Assembly (NCBI GenBank): GCA_020633495.1
Contig: JACKDR010000003.1
Span: forward strand, 388,815 to 452,814
DNA length: 64,000 nt
Reading direction: 5' to 3'
Source: Kofleriaceae bacterium
GTDB lineage: Bacteria > Myxococcota_A > Polyangia > Haliangiales > Haliangiaceae
Every line of letters starts with the position of its first letter. Within the stretch, counting starts at the first letter, position 1. A program made the translations under genes and the position numbers. The notes beneath the pieces were generated by a model. The model ran no database searches, was not told where the DNA came from, and saw only the letters and a program-made list of their open reading frames with translations. This document shows positions 12,082-22,743 of the stretch, in pieces.

Positions 12082-13884
12082 GTGACCGTCCAGCGGGATC
12101 CGGATCGGGGGGGCATCGCGCCCGGGGAGGACGTCGGCGCCGCGCCCGGCGCCGGCCAGCGCGCCCGCGCCTTCGAGTACCTGTTCGACGCCGTCGTCGT
12201 CACCGATCTCGACGGCATCGTCGTCGACTGGAACCCCGGCGCGGTCGCGCTCTACGGCTACGCGCGCGACGAGATCGTCGGCCAGCCGGTCAGCATCCTG
12301 CACGCGCCCGAGGACGTCGACCGCGTCACCGCCGAGGTCTTCGCCGCGATCGCCCGCGACGGCTACTGGACCGGCGAGATCAAGCGCCGCGGCCGCGACG
12401 GCTCGATCGGCTGGATCGAGTCGATGGTGGTGCCGCTGGTCGACGGTGACGGCGCGCCCGCCGGCGCGCTCGGCATCAACCGCGACATCACCGATCGCAA
12501 GCTGGCCGACGCGCGGCTGCGGGCCTCCGAGGCGCAGTGGAAGGCCCTGCTCGAGAGCCTGCCCGACGGCGTCGTCGTCTGCGACCAGGCCGGGGACATC
12601 GTCATGGTCAACGCCCGGCTCGAGGCGCTGCTCGGCTACCGGCGCGACCAGCTGGTCGGGCGCTCGGTCGATCTGCTGCTGCCGCACGGTCGGCGCGCCG
12701 CGCACGCTCGCCAGCGCGCCGGGTTCGTCGCGTCGCCGCGGTCGCGGACGATGGGCGAGGGCCGGGTGCTGGCCGCGCTGCACCGCGACGGTCACTCGGT
12801 CCCGATCGAGATCGGCCTCAGCGCCATCGACACCCCGACGGGCTCGTGGGTGATCGCGGTGCTCCACGACGTCAGCGCGCGCGAGGCCCTGACCGAGCGG
12901 CTGCACCTGCTCGGCGCCGCGCTCGAGGCCGCCGCCAACGGCGTCGCGATCTCGGATCCCCAGGGCGTCTGCGAGTGGATCAACCCGGCGTTCACGGCGA
13001 TCACCGGCTACGCCGCCGGCGACATCGTCGGCAAGCGGCTGGCGATCCTCAACTCGGGCACCCACGACGCCGCGTTCTTCCGCGACCTGTGGGCGACGAT
13101 CACCCGCGGCGACGCCTGGCACGGCGAGATCACCAACCGCCACCGCGACGGTCACCTCTACGTCGAGGAGCAGACGATCGCGCCGGTGCCCGACGCCACC
13201 GGCGAGATCCGCCACTACGTCGCGATCAAGCAGGACACCACGCAGCGGCGCGAGATGGAGCGCCAGCTCCAGGCCGCCAACGCCACGTTGACCCGCCAGC
13301 TCGCCGAGATCGAGGCCCTACAGGCCCAGCTCCACGACCAGGCCATCCGCGATCCGCTCACCGGGCTGTACAACCGGCGCTACCTGGCCGAGACCCTCGA
13401 TCGCGAGCTGGCGCGCGCGACCCGCACCGGCGACGCCGTCGCGATCGCGATCTTCGACGCCGATCACTTCAAGCGCATCAACGACACCCACGGCCACCGC
13501 GCCGGCGACGAGGTCCTGCGGGCGCTCGGCGCGATCCTGCGCGCCGGCACCCGACGCAGCGACGTCGCGTGCCGCTACGGCGGCGAGGAGTTCGTCCTGC
13601 TGATGCCGGGCGCCACCGTCGAGGCCGCGGTCACCCGCGTCGAGACGTTGCGGGCCCAGGTCGCGGCCCTCGCGATCGTCCACGACGGCCGCACGATCCG
13701 GGTCACGCTGTCGGCCGGCGTCGCCGCGTTCCCCACCGACGCCGGCGACGGCGACGCCCTGCTGCACGCCGCCGACGCCGCGCTCTACGCCGCCAAGGAC
13801 GCCGGCCGCGATCGCGTCGTCGTCCACGCCGGCGTGCTCGCGCCGGCCGCGGCGACCCGGCCTCGCCGCGCCACGCCGCGGTGA
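12082..13884 (+). CDS. PAS-PAS-PAS-GGDEF diguanylate cyclase
   Basis: 600 residues, no membrane segment, so a cytoplasmic sensor. Three PAS domains (roughly 28-145, 150-275, 275-400), the third ending in a PAC-like 'HYVAIKQDTTQR', are joined by a coiled-coil-like helix to a GGDEF domain (about 423-585). The signature is GGEEF near residues 500-504. An RxxD inhibitory site ('RRSD') sits five residues before it, so the enzyme should make cyclic-di-GMP from two GTP and be product-inhibited. No EAL domain. The PAS input ligand cannot be told from sequence. The GTG start follows a TAnnnT hexamer. Confidence 0.93.
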   Translation: MTVQRDPDRGGIAPGEDVGAAPGAGQRARAFEYLFDAVVVTDLDGIVVDWNPGAVALYGYARDEIVGQPVSILHAPEDVDRVTAEVFAAIARDGYWTGEIKRRGRDGSIGWIESMVVPLVDGDGAPAGALGINRDITDRKLADARLRASEAQWKALLESLPDGVVVCDQAGDIVMVNARLEALLGYRRDQLVGRSVDLLLPHGRRAAHARQRAGFVASPRSRTMGEGRVLAALHRDGHSVPIEIGLSAIDTPTGSWVIAVLHDVSAREALTERLHLLGAALEAAANGVAISDPQGVCEWINPAFTAITGYAAGDIVGKRLAILNSGTHDAAFFRDLWATITRGDAWHGEITNRHRDGHLYVEEQTIAPVPDATGEIRHYVAIKQDTTQRREMERQLQAANATLTRQLAEIEALQAQLHDQAIRDPLTGLYNRRYLAETLDRELARATRTGDAVAIAIFDADHFKRINDTHGHRAGDEVLRALGAILRAGTRRSDVACRYGGEEFVLLMPGATVEAAVTRVETLRAQVAALAIVHDGRTIRVTLSAGVAAFPTDAGDGDALLHAADAALYAAKDAGRDRVVVHAGVLAPAAATRPRRATPR

Positions 13885-13890
13885 TACCCT
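13885..13890 (+). promoter_or_regulatory. -10-like TACCCT, leaderless start
   Basis: Lies just past the diguanylate cyclase stop and ends nine bases before GTG 13900, so the next gene may have its own promoter. Confidence 0.4.
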
Positions 13891-13899
13891 GGCGATCCC

Positions 13900-16800
13900 G
13901 TGGATCGCGTCGATCAAGAGCTGGCCGAGGTCGGCGCGCTCCTCGTCGACGAGCGGACGCTGCGCCGGGTCATCAAGCGCCACCTCCACCTGACCGGGCT
14001 CGGCCTCCAGGTCCCCCACGCCCACGGCTACGCGCTGCCGCGCGCCGAGCTGGCGACCTTGCTCGAGGACGCCGACCTCGCCGAGGTCCTGGCCCGGCTG
14101 CCCGCCGAGGTCGTCGTCGTCACCGGCGACCGCGACGATCTGGGCGCCGGCGACGCCGACGCCTGGTCCCAGGCGTGGCGCGGCGTCTTCCACGGCCGCG
14201 TCCACCACGCGTTCGCGGCGCGGCTCGCCGACGGCCTCGACGTCGCGGCGATCCGCCAGCGCATCCACCGGCTCGGCCAGACCGAGTTCGACGAGGTCCG
14301 CTTCGTGCTGCGGCAGGAGGACCTGCTGCTGCCGCCCGCCGACGACGTCACGACCTACGTCGAGTTCGTCGCCCACTACCTCGAGCTCGCGGCCTTCGCA
14401 CCCGAGCTGCTGGCCCAGACCTTCCCGATGCTGCGCGGCCAGCCCCGGGTCGACGCCACGATCGCGCTCGACGTCGACGCGGCGGCGCTGCTGGCGGCGG
14501 CCCGGCCTGGCGCGGGCGCCGGCGTCGCCGCGGCGCGACCCGGCGCCCGACGTCGCCGCCGCGACCCCGGCGATCCGGCCGCTGCCGGCGGGCCGGGTCG
14601 GCCGCATGCTGGCGCGGCGCGGCGCGGTCGGGGCCCGCCGGCGCGGCAACAACGCGCGCGCCGCGATCCTGGCGTCGCGCGCCGGCGATCCGATCACCGC
14701 GCGCGGTGACGTCGACGAGCTGGTCGTCCGGCTGGCCCGCGCGCTCGGCGGCGTCGCGTCCGACGGCTGGGTCGAGGCCCTGGTCCCGGTGGCCGAGTTC
14801 GCCGCCGGGCGCCGGATCCGCCGCTTCACCGCCGGCGCCCGGCTGCTCCACGATCTCCAGGCCGCGTGCCTGGCCGCCGAGCGCGAGGTCAAGGTCGTCG
14901 ACGTCGCGGCGTGGGCGCGGTCGTGGGGCAAGCGGGCGCTGGTGCGCGCGCTGCCGGCGACCCGCGAGGTCCGGGTCGCGCGCCACCTGCGCGCGGCGTC
15001 GCGCAAGATCGCGCGCTGCGAGCTGGGCTCGGGCGACGACCGGGCGCGGCTCGCCACCGCGGTGCGCGCGATGGTCGCGCGCGCCAACCACAACGTCCGC
15101 ACCGCGCTGCGCCCGACCATCGAGACCGCGCTCCACGAGGTCGGGCTGCGGCCGCGGCACCTGCCCGAGCGGGTCGCGCAGAAGAAGATCGTCGACGAGC
15201 TGCTCGACCGCGCGGTCGCGGTCGGGCGGCTGTCGATCGGCGATCTGCGCGACGCGATCGCGCACAACGATCTCAAGCTGCACGACCTCCGCGTCAAGGA
15301 GATGGTCCTCGGCGACCAGCTGCTGCGGGCCGACAAGATCCTCGCCACCGATCTCGAGGGCGTCTACCGGCGCGGCGAGATCTACCTGCGCTTCCTGCAG
15401 AAGGTGTCGTCGGTGCTGTCGGGCACGGTCCTGGGCCGGCTGGCCACCCTCTACGTCCTGCTGCCCCTGGTCGGCGCGTTCTTCCTGGTCGAGGGCGCGC
15501 AGCACGTCGTCGGCCCGCTGGCCAAGAAGCTCGGCTACGTCGAGCCCGAGCTCGCCACCCGGGAGGCGTTCGGCGGCGTCGCCGCGATCCTGTTCCTCTT
15601 GCTGCACGCGGCCTGGTTCCGGCGCGTCGCTGGCGTCGCGGTCCGTGCGGCGGGGCGCGGCCTGCGGGTCGCGTTCGTCGACGTGCCGCGCCGGCTGTGG
15701 CGGGTCAACCTGATCGCGCCGATCACGTGCTGGGTGCTGCTGCCGGCGATGCCCGCGGGGCTGGCCCTGCTGCTCGTGCCCGGCAGCCCGCGCTGGCCGG
15801 TGGCGGGCGCGCTGTTCGGCCTGACCGCGCTGATCATCAACTCGAGCCTGGCCGCCGAGCTGGTCAGCGACTGGCTCTTGCGATCGGGGCGGCACCTGGC
15901 GCGCCGCATCCTGCCCGGCATCGTCAAGTACGCCCTCGACCTGTTCAGCTGGCTGCTCGAGCTGCTCGAGCGCGGCATCTACCGCGTCGACGAGCTGCTG
16001 CGGTTCCGCCCCGGCGACTCGCAGGTGGCGCTCGCCGTGCGCGGCGTGCTCGGCACGATCTGGTCGATGGTGGCGTACGTGCTGCGCCTCTACGCCAACC
16101 TGTTCATCGAGCCGACGGTGAACCCGATCAAGCACTTCCCGGTGGTGACGGTGGCGGCCAAGCTGATCCTGCCGTTCACGCCCCAGATGATCACGGCGAT
16201 CGGCGATCCGGCGAGCAAGTTCGTCGGCCCGACGCTGGGCGCGTCGATCGGCGCGTTCACGGTGCTGGTCCTGCCCGGCCTGGCCGGCTTCCTGGCCTGG
16301 GAGCTCAACGGCAACTGGAAGCTGTACCGGCGGACCCGCGCCGACCTGCTGCGCGCGGTGTCGATCGGCAGCCATAGCGAGACCATGGTCGGCTTCATGA
16401 AGCCCGGCTTCCACTCGGGCACGATCCCGAAGCTGCACACCAAGCTGCGGCGGGCCAGCGCCAAGCGCGACGACCGCGGCGTCGCCCGCCACCGCGAGGG
16501 CCTGCACCACGTCGAGGAGGCGATCTGGAAGTTCACCGATCGCCAGCTGGTGTCGATGCTCAACGAGGCGCCGCCGTTCCGCGCCGCCGACGTCGCGGTC
16601 GAGCACGTCGACGTCGGCTCCAACCGGGTCCGGATCGATCTGGTGTGCCCGAGCGCGGGGCCCGGCCACGCGACGATCAGCTTCGAGCAGCAGTCGGGGT
16701 GGCTGATCGCCGGCATCTCGTCGCCGGGGTGGATCGGCGGCCTCGACGGCGAGCAGCGCCAGATCCTCGAGATCGCGCTGACCGGCTTCTACAAGCTGTC

Positions 16801-17323
16801 CGGGGTCGACCTGGTCCGCGAGCAGCTCGAGCAGGTGGTCGGCGACGGCGCCACCGTGCCGGCCTACGACGTCACCGACGAGGGCCTCGTGGTGTGGCCG
16901 GGCCCCGGCTTCGACACCGAGATCGTCTACGACCTGCGCGGGCCGACGCCGGGCGCGACGGTCCGGGGCCCGGACGTCGCCGGCGAGGTGCCGACGCTGG
17001 CCGGGCAGGCGGCGCTGTTCGGGCGCGAGCCGGTGCGCTGGACCAGCTGGGCGACGACGTGGGAGCACCTGGGGTTCGGCATGGAGCCGCGGCCGCTGCT
17101 GGTCGGGCCCAGCCTGCTGGCCGCGCCCCGCGCCGCGGTGGCCGCGGCGGCGCCGGCGGACGGCGGGGACGGCGCGCACGGCGGGGACGGCGTCGACGAC
17201 GGCGACGGCCCGGACCCCGGCACGGATGACACCGACGACACCGACGACGCGCCCGGGGCCGAGCCGGTGCCGCCGGCCGCGGTCGCGGCGGCGCCCGACG
17301 ACGCGTCGTCAGGGCACGGGTAG
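13900..17323 (+). CDS. very large multi-pass membrane protein, frameshifted in this sequence
   Basis: About 1140 residues if read through one frame change. Frame one runs from GTG 13900 through a soluble N-terminal domain ('DRVDQELAEVGALL...'). Near 14490-14530, inside a pure G/C tract, the sensible protein moves to the next frame and continues ('RPGLARAPAS', then 'RRGNNARAAI') to 17323. The C-terminal two thirds holds about five hydrophobic segments around 15440-15510, 15580-15620, 15710-15790, 15800-15860 and 16230-16310, then a soluble region and an Asp/Gly-rich acidic tail. No family recognised. Because both sides of the break look conserved, a consensus error is more likely than gene death. 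Its 3' end overlaps the convergent hydrolase gene by 15 bases. Confidence 0.65.
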
Positions 17324-18685
17324 GCCGGCGGCGAGCGCGGCGTCGATCGTCGCGCCGGTGTAGGTCGTGCCCCAGACCTGGTCGACCGCCGCGGCCACCG
17401 CGTCGGCGCCGGGCGGCAGCGTGCCGGTGGTGAGGTCGAGCAGATAGACCCGCGGATCGCACAGCTCGCGCAGCCGCGGCGCCGCGAACGCGACGTCGGC
17501 GCCGCGGAGCTGGGCGTCGCGCACGGTGGTGAGGTGCGCGATCAGCGCGGTGGGCACGTACACCTCGATCAGCGGCTGGTCGGCGGCGGCGAGGCGGCGG
17601 TGCAGGTAGGTCAGGCCGTAGGTCGTCACCGACGGCAGCCCCGGCTCGTCGAGCAGCGGGCCGTGGCTGGCGTCGCCGGGCGCGGCGCCGGTGGCGCGCC
17701 GCCAGTAGACGACGTCGGCGCCGCAGGTGGCGACCAGATGCTCGGACTGCGCGATCGGCACCAGGTTGTCGGCCTCGTCGTGCAGCACCAGCGTCGCGGC
17801 GGGCAGGCCGGCGCACAGGCCCTCGGTGGTCAAGCCGGTGAAGTCGCCGGTCGGCGGCGGCCCGCCGGTGACCGCGTAGATGCGCCGGCGGTGGCCCTCG
17901 GTGGCGCCGTACGCGGGCTCGGCGCGGCCCTCGTTGAAGGTCGACCACGCCGCGAAGTCGTGCGGCGGGTACAGCGCGACGGTGACCACGGGCGCCACCC
18001 GCCGGTCGCCGTACGCCGACGCGTACAGTGACTCGAAGCCGCCCCACGAGCCGCCGTAGACGCCGACGCGGCCGTGATCGACGGCGTCGGCCGGCTGCTC
18101 GGCGAGGAACCACATGCCGGCCTTCATGTCCTCGACGTCGTCGACAACGGTGCCGCCGGCGTAGAAGCGACCGTGGACGCGGAGCACCGAGAAGTCGTCG
18201 AGCAGGTGGACGTACTCCTGATCGGCGGCGTCGGTCCACGACGTCGGGTAGTAGACGACCTGCGCGCTGCCGTCGTAGCCGGGCCCGTCGACGTCCTCGT
18301 AGGTGCCGGCCGGGTGCGCGGCCCAGCGCTCGTCGACCTCCTCGCCGGTCCAGTCGATGCCACCGTAGGGATCGGTCGACACCACCACCGCTCGCGGGCC
18401 CGGGCGGTCGCTGCGGATCCACTCGAGGTAGGTGCGCGCGCCGTCGGGGCGGGTGACCCGGACCAGCTCGACCGGGAAGCTGCGGTCGTCGCGGGTGAAG
18501 GTCTCGTGGCGGACCACCTCGGCGCGGTAGCCGGACGCGGCGTCGATCGCGGCCGCGGCGTCGGGCCCGACGTCGGCGTCCGGGCTCGACGCGGCGTCGT
18601 CGCCGCCGCAGGCCGTCGCCGTCGCGAGCGCGGCCGTGGCGATCCACGACATCAGGTGGAGGAAAGTGCGACAGCGAGGAGCCAC
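17309..18685 (-). CDS. exported alpha/beta-hydrolase (prolyl-oligopeptidase-like) lipoprotein
   Basis: About 458 residues. The nucleophile elbow is 'GGSWGG' after a strand, the acid Asp is probably in 'LHDEADNLVP' and the His in 'DASHGP', the order expected for an S9-type or esterase fold. A signal peptide leads to a Cys in 'TATACGG', then a short Asp/Ala linker. The lipobox is not ideal, so anchoring is probable rather than certain. GTG 18685 gives an n-region with two Arg; ATG 18652 is the alternative and drops 11 residues. Substrate unknown. The 3' end overlaps the convergent membrane-protein gene. Confidence 0.78.
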   Translation of the reverse strand: MAPRCRTFLHLMSWIATAALATATACGGDDAASSPDADVGPDAAAAIDAASGYRAEVVRHETFTRDDRSFPVELVRVTRPDGARTYLEWIRSDRPGPRAVVVSTDPYGGIDWTGEEVDERWAAHPAGTYEDVDGPGYDGSAQVVYYPTSWTDAADQEYVHLLDDFSVLRVHGRFYAGGTVVDDVEDMKAGMWFLAEQPADAVDHGRVGVYGGSWGGFESLYASAYGDRRVAPVVTVALYPPHDFAAWSTFNEGRAEPAYGATEGHRRRIYAVTGGPPPTGDFTGLTTEGLCAGLPAATLVLHDEADNLVPIAQSEHLVATCGADVVYWRRATGAAPGDASHGPLLDEPGLPSVTTYGLTYLHRRLAAADQPLIEVYVPTALIAHLTTVRDAQLRGADVAFAAPRLRELCDPRVYLLDLTTGTLPPGADAVAAAVDQVWGTTYTGATIDAALAAGLPVP

Positions 18686-18735
18686 CTCCGTGCCTCGAGC
18701 AGATCTCGTGCCGGGCGACGCGGCGGCGCGCCGCG

Positions 18736-19212
18736 TCACGACCTCGCCTCGGCGAGTCGCAGCAGGTCGAACGAGGTGAGGATGCCGGCGAGGCGAGGGG
18801 CGGTGCCGACCAGCACGCGATGCAGGCCGCGCTCGCGCATCAGGCGCGCGACCTCGGACGCCGGCGTCTCGGGCGTCGTCCACGTGACGTCCGGAGCCGC
18901 CACGTCCGCCGCCGTGAGGGCGCCCAGGTACCCGATGAGGTCGCCGTCGCCGGGCTCGGGGCCGTGCGGCCCGGCATCGACGTCCTGATCGCACGCCTGA
19001 TCGATCGCGCGCAGCAGATCGGCGCGCGCCACGATCCCGCACACCCGGCCGTCGGCGTCCACGATCGGGACGCCATCGATCTCGGCGGCGACCATCATGT
19101 GCTGGACCACCAGCAACGGCGTGTCGCCGGGGACGGTCACCGGATCGCGCTGCATCAGGTCGCGGGCGGTCAGCGTGCGGCCGTGGGCGACGTTGGTTCG
19201 TGGGGTGTTCAT
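18736..19212 (-). CDS. tandem CBS-domain protein
   Basis: 158 residues made of two CBS motifs. The first has 'DLMQRDPVTVPGDTPLLVVQHMM' type helix-strand order ending 'GIVARADLLRA'; the second ends 'GILTSFDLLRLAE'. CBS pairs bind adenosyl ligands such as AMP, ATP or SAM and usually regulate a partner. No catalytic domain is fused, so it is a stand-alone sensor. ATG 19212 was chosen because GGGAGG lies five bases upstream; the longer frame to 19314 is not supported. TATCCT at 19284-19279 on the same strand may be its -10. Confidence 0.88.
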   Translation of the reverse strand: MNTPRTNVAHGRTLTARDLMQRDPVTVPGDTPLLVVQHMMVAAEIDGVPIVDADGRVCGIVARADLLRAIDQACDQDVDAGPHGPEPGDGDLIGYLGALTAADVAAPDVTWTTPETPASEVARLMRERGLHRVLVGTAPRLAGILTSFDLLRLAEARS

Positions 19213-19371
19213 GTGCGCCTCCCGTCGACAAAGAGCGCTGCACGAACGGTGCCGATGGACGGCCGGCCCATGGCACGCAGGATACGTGCTCGACATGACA
19301 GGGTGATCCGCCACAGCTCGAGCCGGGGCCGCGACGTCGATCCGCGCACAATCGGCAGCGGGGTCGCGTGG

Positions 19372-19377
19372 TAGCCT
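19372..19377 (+). promoter_or_regulatory. -10-like TAGCCT
   Basis: Ends eleven bases before ATG 19389 of the kinase gene; no Shine-Dalgarno sequence follows. Confidence 0.35.
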
Positions 19378-19388
19378 GATCGACGTTC

Positions 19389-21283
19389 ATGGAGCGCGCC
19401 GAAGCTGACGGGCGGATCGGCAGCGTCGTCGACGGCCGCTACCGGATCCTCGAGCCCATGGCGTCGGGCGCGATGGGCGCGGTCTACCGGGCCGAGCGGG
19501 TCCCGGTCGGCAAGGTCGTGGCGATCAAGTTCCTGCACGCCGCGTTCGCCTCCGACCGCGAGTTCCTGGGCCGGTTCGAGCGCGAGACCCGGGTCATGAG
19601 CCGGCTCGCCCACCCGCACTGCGTCTCGGTGGTCGACTTCGGGGTCGCCGAGGGCGCGCCCTACCTGGTGATGGACTTCGTCGCCGGCGTGACCCTGCGC
19701 GAGCTCCTCGACGACGGCCCGCTCGAGGTGACGCGCGCGGTGGCGCTGACCCGGCAGGTCCTCGCCGGCCTGGCCCACGCCCACGCCCAGCACGTCGTCC
19801 ATCGCGACATCAAGCCGGCGAACATCATGATCACCGAGGAGATCGGGACCGGCGAGCACGTCCGCATCCTCGACTTCGGCCTGGCGCGCCTGCGCAACGC
19901 CTCGGTCGACACCACCCAGAGCCACGTCGTGCTCGGCACCCCGAGCTACATGGCGCCGGAGCAGACCGTCGGCGCCGCGGTCGACGCCCGCGCCGATCTG
20001 TACGCGGTCGGGATCGTCCTGTTCGAGATGCTGACCGGGGTGCGGCCGTTCGTCGCCGAGGAGACCTACGTGCTGCTGGCCCAGCACCGCAGCGCCGAGG
20101 TGCCGCGGCTCGGCGAGCACGTGCCGGCCGGGACGGTGCTGCCGCCCGGGCTGCAGGACGTCGTCGATCGCGCCCTGGCCAAGGAGCCCGGGGCGCGGTA
20201 CCGCGACGCCATCGAGTTCGCCGACGCGCTCGACGAGCTCGGCGGTGGCGGTGGCGGCGGCGCCGGCCTCGGCCGCGCCGAGACGATCGCGTCGCCGCCG
20301 CGATCGCGCGCGCCGGCGAGCCGCGGCCGCGCCGGCTGGCTGTTCCTGCTGTTCGCGGCGACCGCGGTCGCGATCGGCCTGTGGCTGGTGATCGACGACG
20401 CCGGGCCGCGCCAGCGCCGCGGCGGACGCTGCCGGCCGCGGGCGCGGGGCCAGGCGGGGCGCCGTCGACGCCCGCCGCCGCGCCGTCGCCGCGCCCCGTC
20501 GCCGACGACGTCGCCGGGGTGGCGGGACCGGGTGGCGTCGCAGACGTCGGCGGCGACGTCGCGACCGAGATCGAGGTCCTCGCGCCGGGCGTCGACGACG
20601 CGGCCGTCGCGGCCGACGGTGGGCCGGGCGTCGCGGCCGACGTCGCGACGACCGGGGACGCGGGCGTCGCGGCCGACGGCGCGGCGGCGGCCGACGCCGG
20701 CGCGGCCGCGGTCGTCACCGCCGACGGCGTCGAGATCGACGAGCCCGAGCCCGATCCCGAGGGCGCCGAGGATCTCGACCCCGAGGGCCCGACCGTCGCC
20801 GCCGGCGCCGAGCACGACGAGGACGAGGCGGCCGACGCCCCGGAGGTGACCCCCGCCGAGGAGCCGGCGCCGCCGCCGCAGGCCCAGCTCGCGACCTCGG
20901 TGGCCGGCGCCCAGCGCCTGATCAAGGCCGGCCAGCGCGAGCTGGCGCTGGCCAGCCTGCGCGCGCTGTGGAAGCGCAACAAGCAGAGCGCCTACATCCC
21001 GTTCCTGCTCGGCAACCTCTACTTCGACAAGCGCTGGTGGTCGGTCGCGCTCGATCACTACCGCAGCGCGATCGGCAAGAACGGCGCGTACCGCAAGAAC
21101 GGCACGCTCAACCGCAACGTGATCCGCATGCTGTCGAGCCCCAAGACCAGCGGCAAGGCCAAGTGGTTCCTGCGCCACGACGTCGGCCACCCGGCGCGGG
21201 CCCACCTCAAGTGGGCCGCCAAGCACGACAAGAACGCCCGGGTCCGCAAGGCCTGCGCGATGCTGCTGCGCTACGTGAAGTAG
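19389..21283 (+). CDS. membrane Ser/Thr protein kinase, frameshifted in this sequence
   Basis: Hanks-type kinase. The catalytic domain (about 14-275) shows the Gly-rich loop ('MASGAMGAV'), 'VAIKFL' lysine, 'HRDIKPANIM' catalytic loop, 'DFGLARL' and 'APEQT'. A single transmembrane helix follows near 316-336. Near 20405, in a G/C-only tract, the reading shifts by one base. The frame then gives an acidic Ala/Asp/Val linker and a conserved-looking C-terminal domain ('AGQRELALASLRALWKRNKQ' to 'MLLRYVK' at 21283) with TPR-like helices, presumably periplasmic. The whole is about 630 residues. I treat it as one gene with a consensus error; the downstream half has no start of its own with a ribosome site. 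Confidence 0.82.
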
Positions 21284-21315
21284 CTTCCGGCGCGGTGCCC
21301 GGCGCCGGCCCGTTG

Positions 21316-21321
21316 TAGGCT
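21316..21321 (+). promoter_or_regulatory. -10-like TAGGCT, leaderless start
   Basis: Ends eight bases before ATG 21330. Confidence 0.4.
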
Positions 21322-21329
21322 CACGAGCC

Positions 21330-22034
21330 ATGACCGAGCTCGCCCGCTACCGCCTCGAAGGGAAGACCGCCGTCGTCGAGATGGACGACGGCAAGGCCAA
21401 CGCGCTGTCCGACGTGATGATCGATCAGGTCACGGCGGCGCTGAGCCGCGCCGAGGCCGAGGCCAGCGCGCTGGTCCTGACCGGCCGCCCCGAGCGGTTC
21501 TGCGCCGGCTTCGACCTGCGCGTCATGATGAGCGGCCCCGACAAGGCCAAGGCGCTCCTGCAGCGCGGCTCCGAGCTGCTGATGCGGCTGTACGGCGCGC
21601 CCATCCCGGTGGTGATCGCCTGCACCGGCCACGCCCTCGCCGGCGGCGCCCTGGTCGTGCTCACCGGCGACGTCCGCATCGCCACCGCCGGCGCCTACCG
21701 GATCGGCCTCAACGAGGTCGCGATCGGCATGCCGGTGCCGGTGCTGGCGATGGAGCTGGCGCGCGACCGGCTGCTGCCGAGCGCGCTGACCCGCGCGACG
21801 CTGCTCGCCCACGTCCACTCGCCCGACGAGGCGCTCGCCGCCGGCTACGTCGACGAGGTCGTGCCCGCCGATCAGCTGATGGCGCGCGCGCTGGCCGAGG
21901 CGACCCGGCTCGGCGCGCTGGGCCGGATGCCGTTCGCCGCGACCAAGGCGCGCCTGCGCGACCGCACGATCGCGCACATCCGCAACACCCTCGATGCCGA
22001 CATGCGCGCGCTGATGTTCCCCGCGGCGACCTGA
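21330..22034 (+). CDS. enoyl-CoA hydratase/isomerase family (crotonase) protein
   Basis: 234 residues, typical crotonase fold. Oxyanion-hole strands are 'RFCAGFDLRVM' and 'GHALAGGALVVL'. A Glu in 'LNEVAIGMPVP' sits where the first catalytic glutamate of hydratases lies, but the second position reads 'MELARDRL', where hydratases usually carry Glu. It may therefore be an isomerase, hydrolase or a hydratase with altered chemistry acting on an acyl-CoA. It is somewhat shorter than the usual 255-260. It stands alone, facing the TetR gene tail to tail across three bases. Confidence 0.85.
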   Translation: MTELARYRLEGKTAVVEMDDGKANALSDVMIDQVTAALSRAEAEASALVLTGRPERFCAGFDLRVMMSGPDKAKALLQRGSELLMRLYGAPIPVVIACTGHALAGGALVVLTGDVRIATAGAYRIGLNEVAIGMPVPVLAMELARDRLLPSALTRATLLAHVHSPDEALAAGYVDEVVPADQLMARALAEATRLGALGRMPFAATKARLRDRTIAHIRNTLDADMRALMFPAAT

Positions 22035-22037
22035 GGA

Positions 22038-22700
22038 TCAGCGGCGGCGCGCCGGCGCCCGGGCGCGGCGCCGCGCCGGGGCCGTCGCCGCGGCCTCCAC
22101 CGGGGGCGGCGCGATCACCGCGGCGATCGTGGTCAGCGCGCGGCCGACGTCGAACGCCTTGGGATCGACGACCGCCTGCATGACGCAGCCCTCGATCAGC
22201 GCGACCACCAGCCCGGCGAGATCGGCGCCGGTGACGACGCCGCCGAGGCGGCCGCCCTCCTCGGCGACGACCGCCTCGGCCAGCGGCAGGATCGCGTCGC
22301 GGTAGCGCTGCAGGGCGCGCTGGATCCGGCCGCGGATCGCGCGGTGGCCGATGCCGACCACCCAGTAGTCGAAGAACAGCTCGAGCCGGGTCCGCCGGCC
22401 CGGCAGCAGCTCGAGCTCGCGGGCCAGCAGCGCCAGCAGCCGGGCCCGGGCCGACGGCAACGCCAGGATCTCGGCCGTGGCCTCGCCGACGATGGTCTCG
22501 GCGAGCAGGCGATCGAGCAGCGCGATCAGCAGGGCGTCGCGGCTGGCGAAGTGGAACAGCACCAGGCCCGGCGACAGCCCGGCCTCGCGGGCCACCGCGC
22601 GGATGGTCAGGCCCTCGAGCCGGGTCCGGGTCGCCACCGTGAACGCCGCGGCCAGCAGCTGATCCCGGCGGAACTCCTCGGAGGCGCGACGTCCCGGCAT
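22038..22700 (-). CDS. TetR-family transcriptional repressor
   Basis: 220 residues. The N-terminal helix-turn-helix (about 10-55) reads 'LTIRAVAREAGLSPGLVLFHFASRDAL', the standard TetR signature. The C-terminal ligand domain is all-helical and unassigned, ending in an Arg/Ala-rich tail. It is divergent from the SDR reductase gene, and the gap holds two matching operators, so it very likely represses the reductase and itself. A fatty-acyl or thioester ligand would fit the target gene, but nothing in the sequence proves it. Confidence 0.92.
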   Translation of the reverse strand: MPGRRASEEFRRDQLLAAAFTVATRTRLEGLTIRAVAREAGLSPGLVLFHFASRDALLIALLDRLLAETIVGEATAEILALPSARARLLALLARELELLPGRRTRLELFFDYWVVGIGHRAIRGRIQRALQRYRDAILPLAEAVVAEEGGRLGGVVTGADLAGLVVALIEGCVMQAVVDPKAFDVGRALTTIAAVIAPPPVEAAATAPARRRARAPARRR

Positions 22701-22717
22701 GGCACCATCATGATCGA

Positions 22718-22737
22718 TATTGACCGTGCGTTCAATA
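22718..22737. promoter_or_regulatory. TetR operator 1
   Basis: TATTGACCGTGCGTTCAATA, a pseudo-palindrome with half-sites TTGAMCG/CGKTCAA. Its reverse complement equals operator 2 except at one base. It lies 18 bases from the repressor start codon and overlaps a possible TTGACC -35 for the reductase. Confidence 0.8.
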
Positions 22738-22743
22738 CGGTGC

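Noticed and set aside
20390..20430. Programmed ribosomal frameshift in the kinase gene
   Set aside because: No slippery heptamer or SD-like stimulator is visible, and other genes in the window break in the same kind of G/C tract, so a sequencing cause is simpler.
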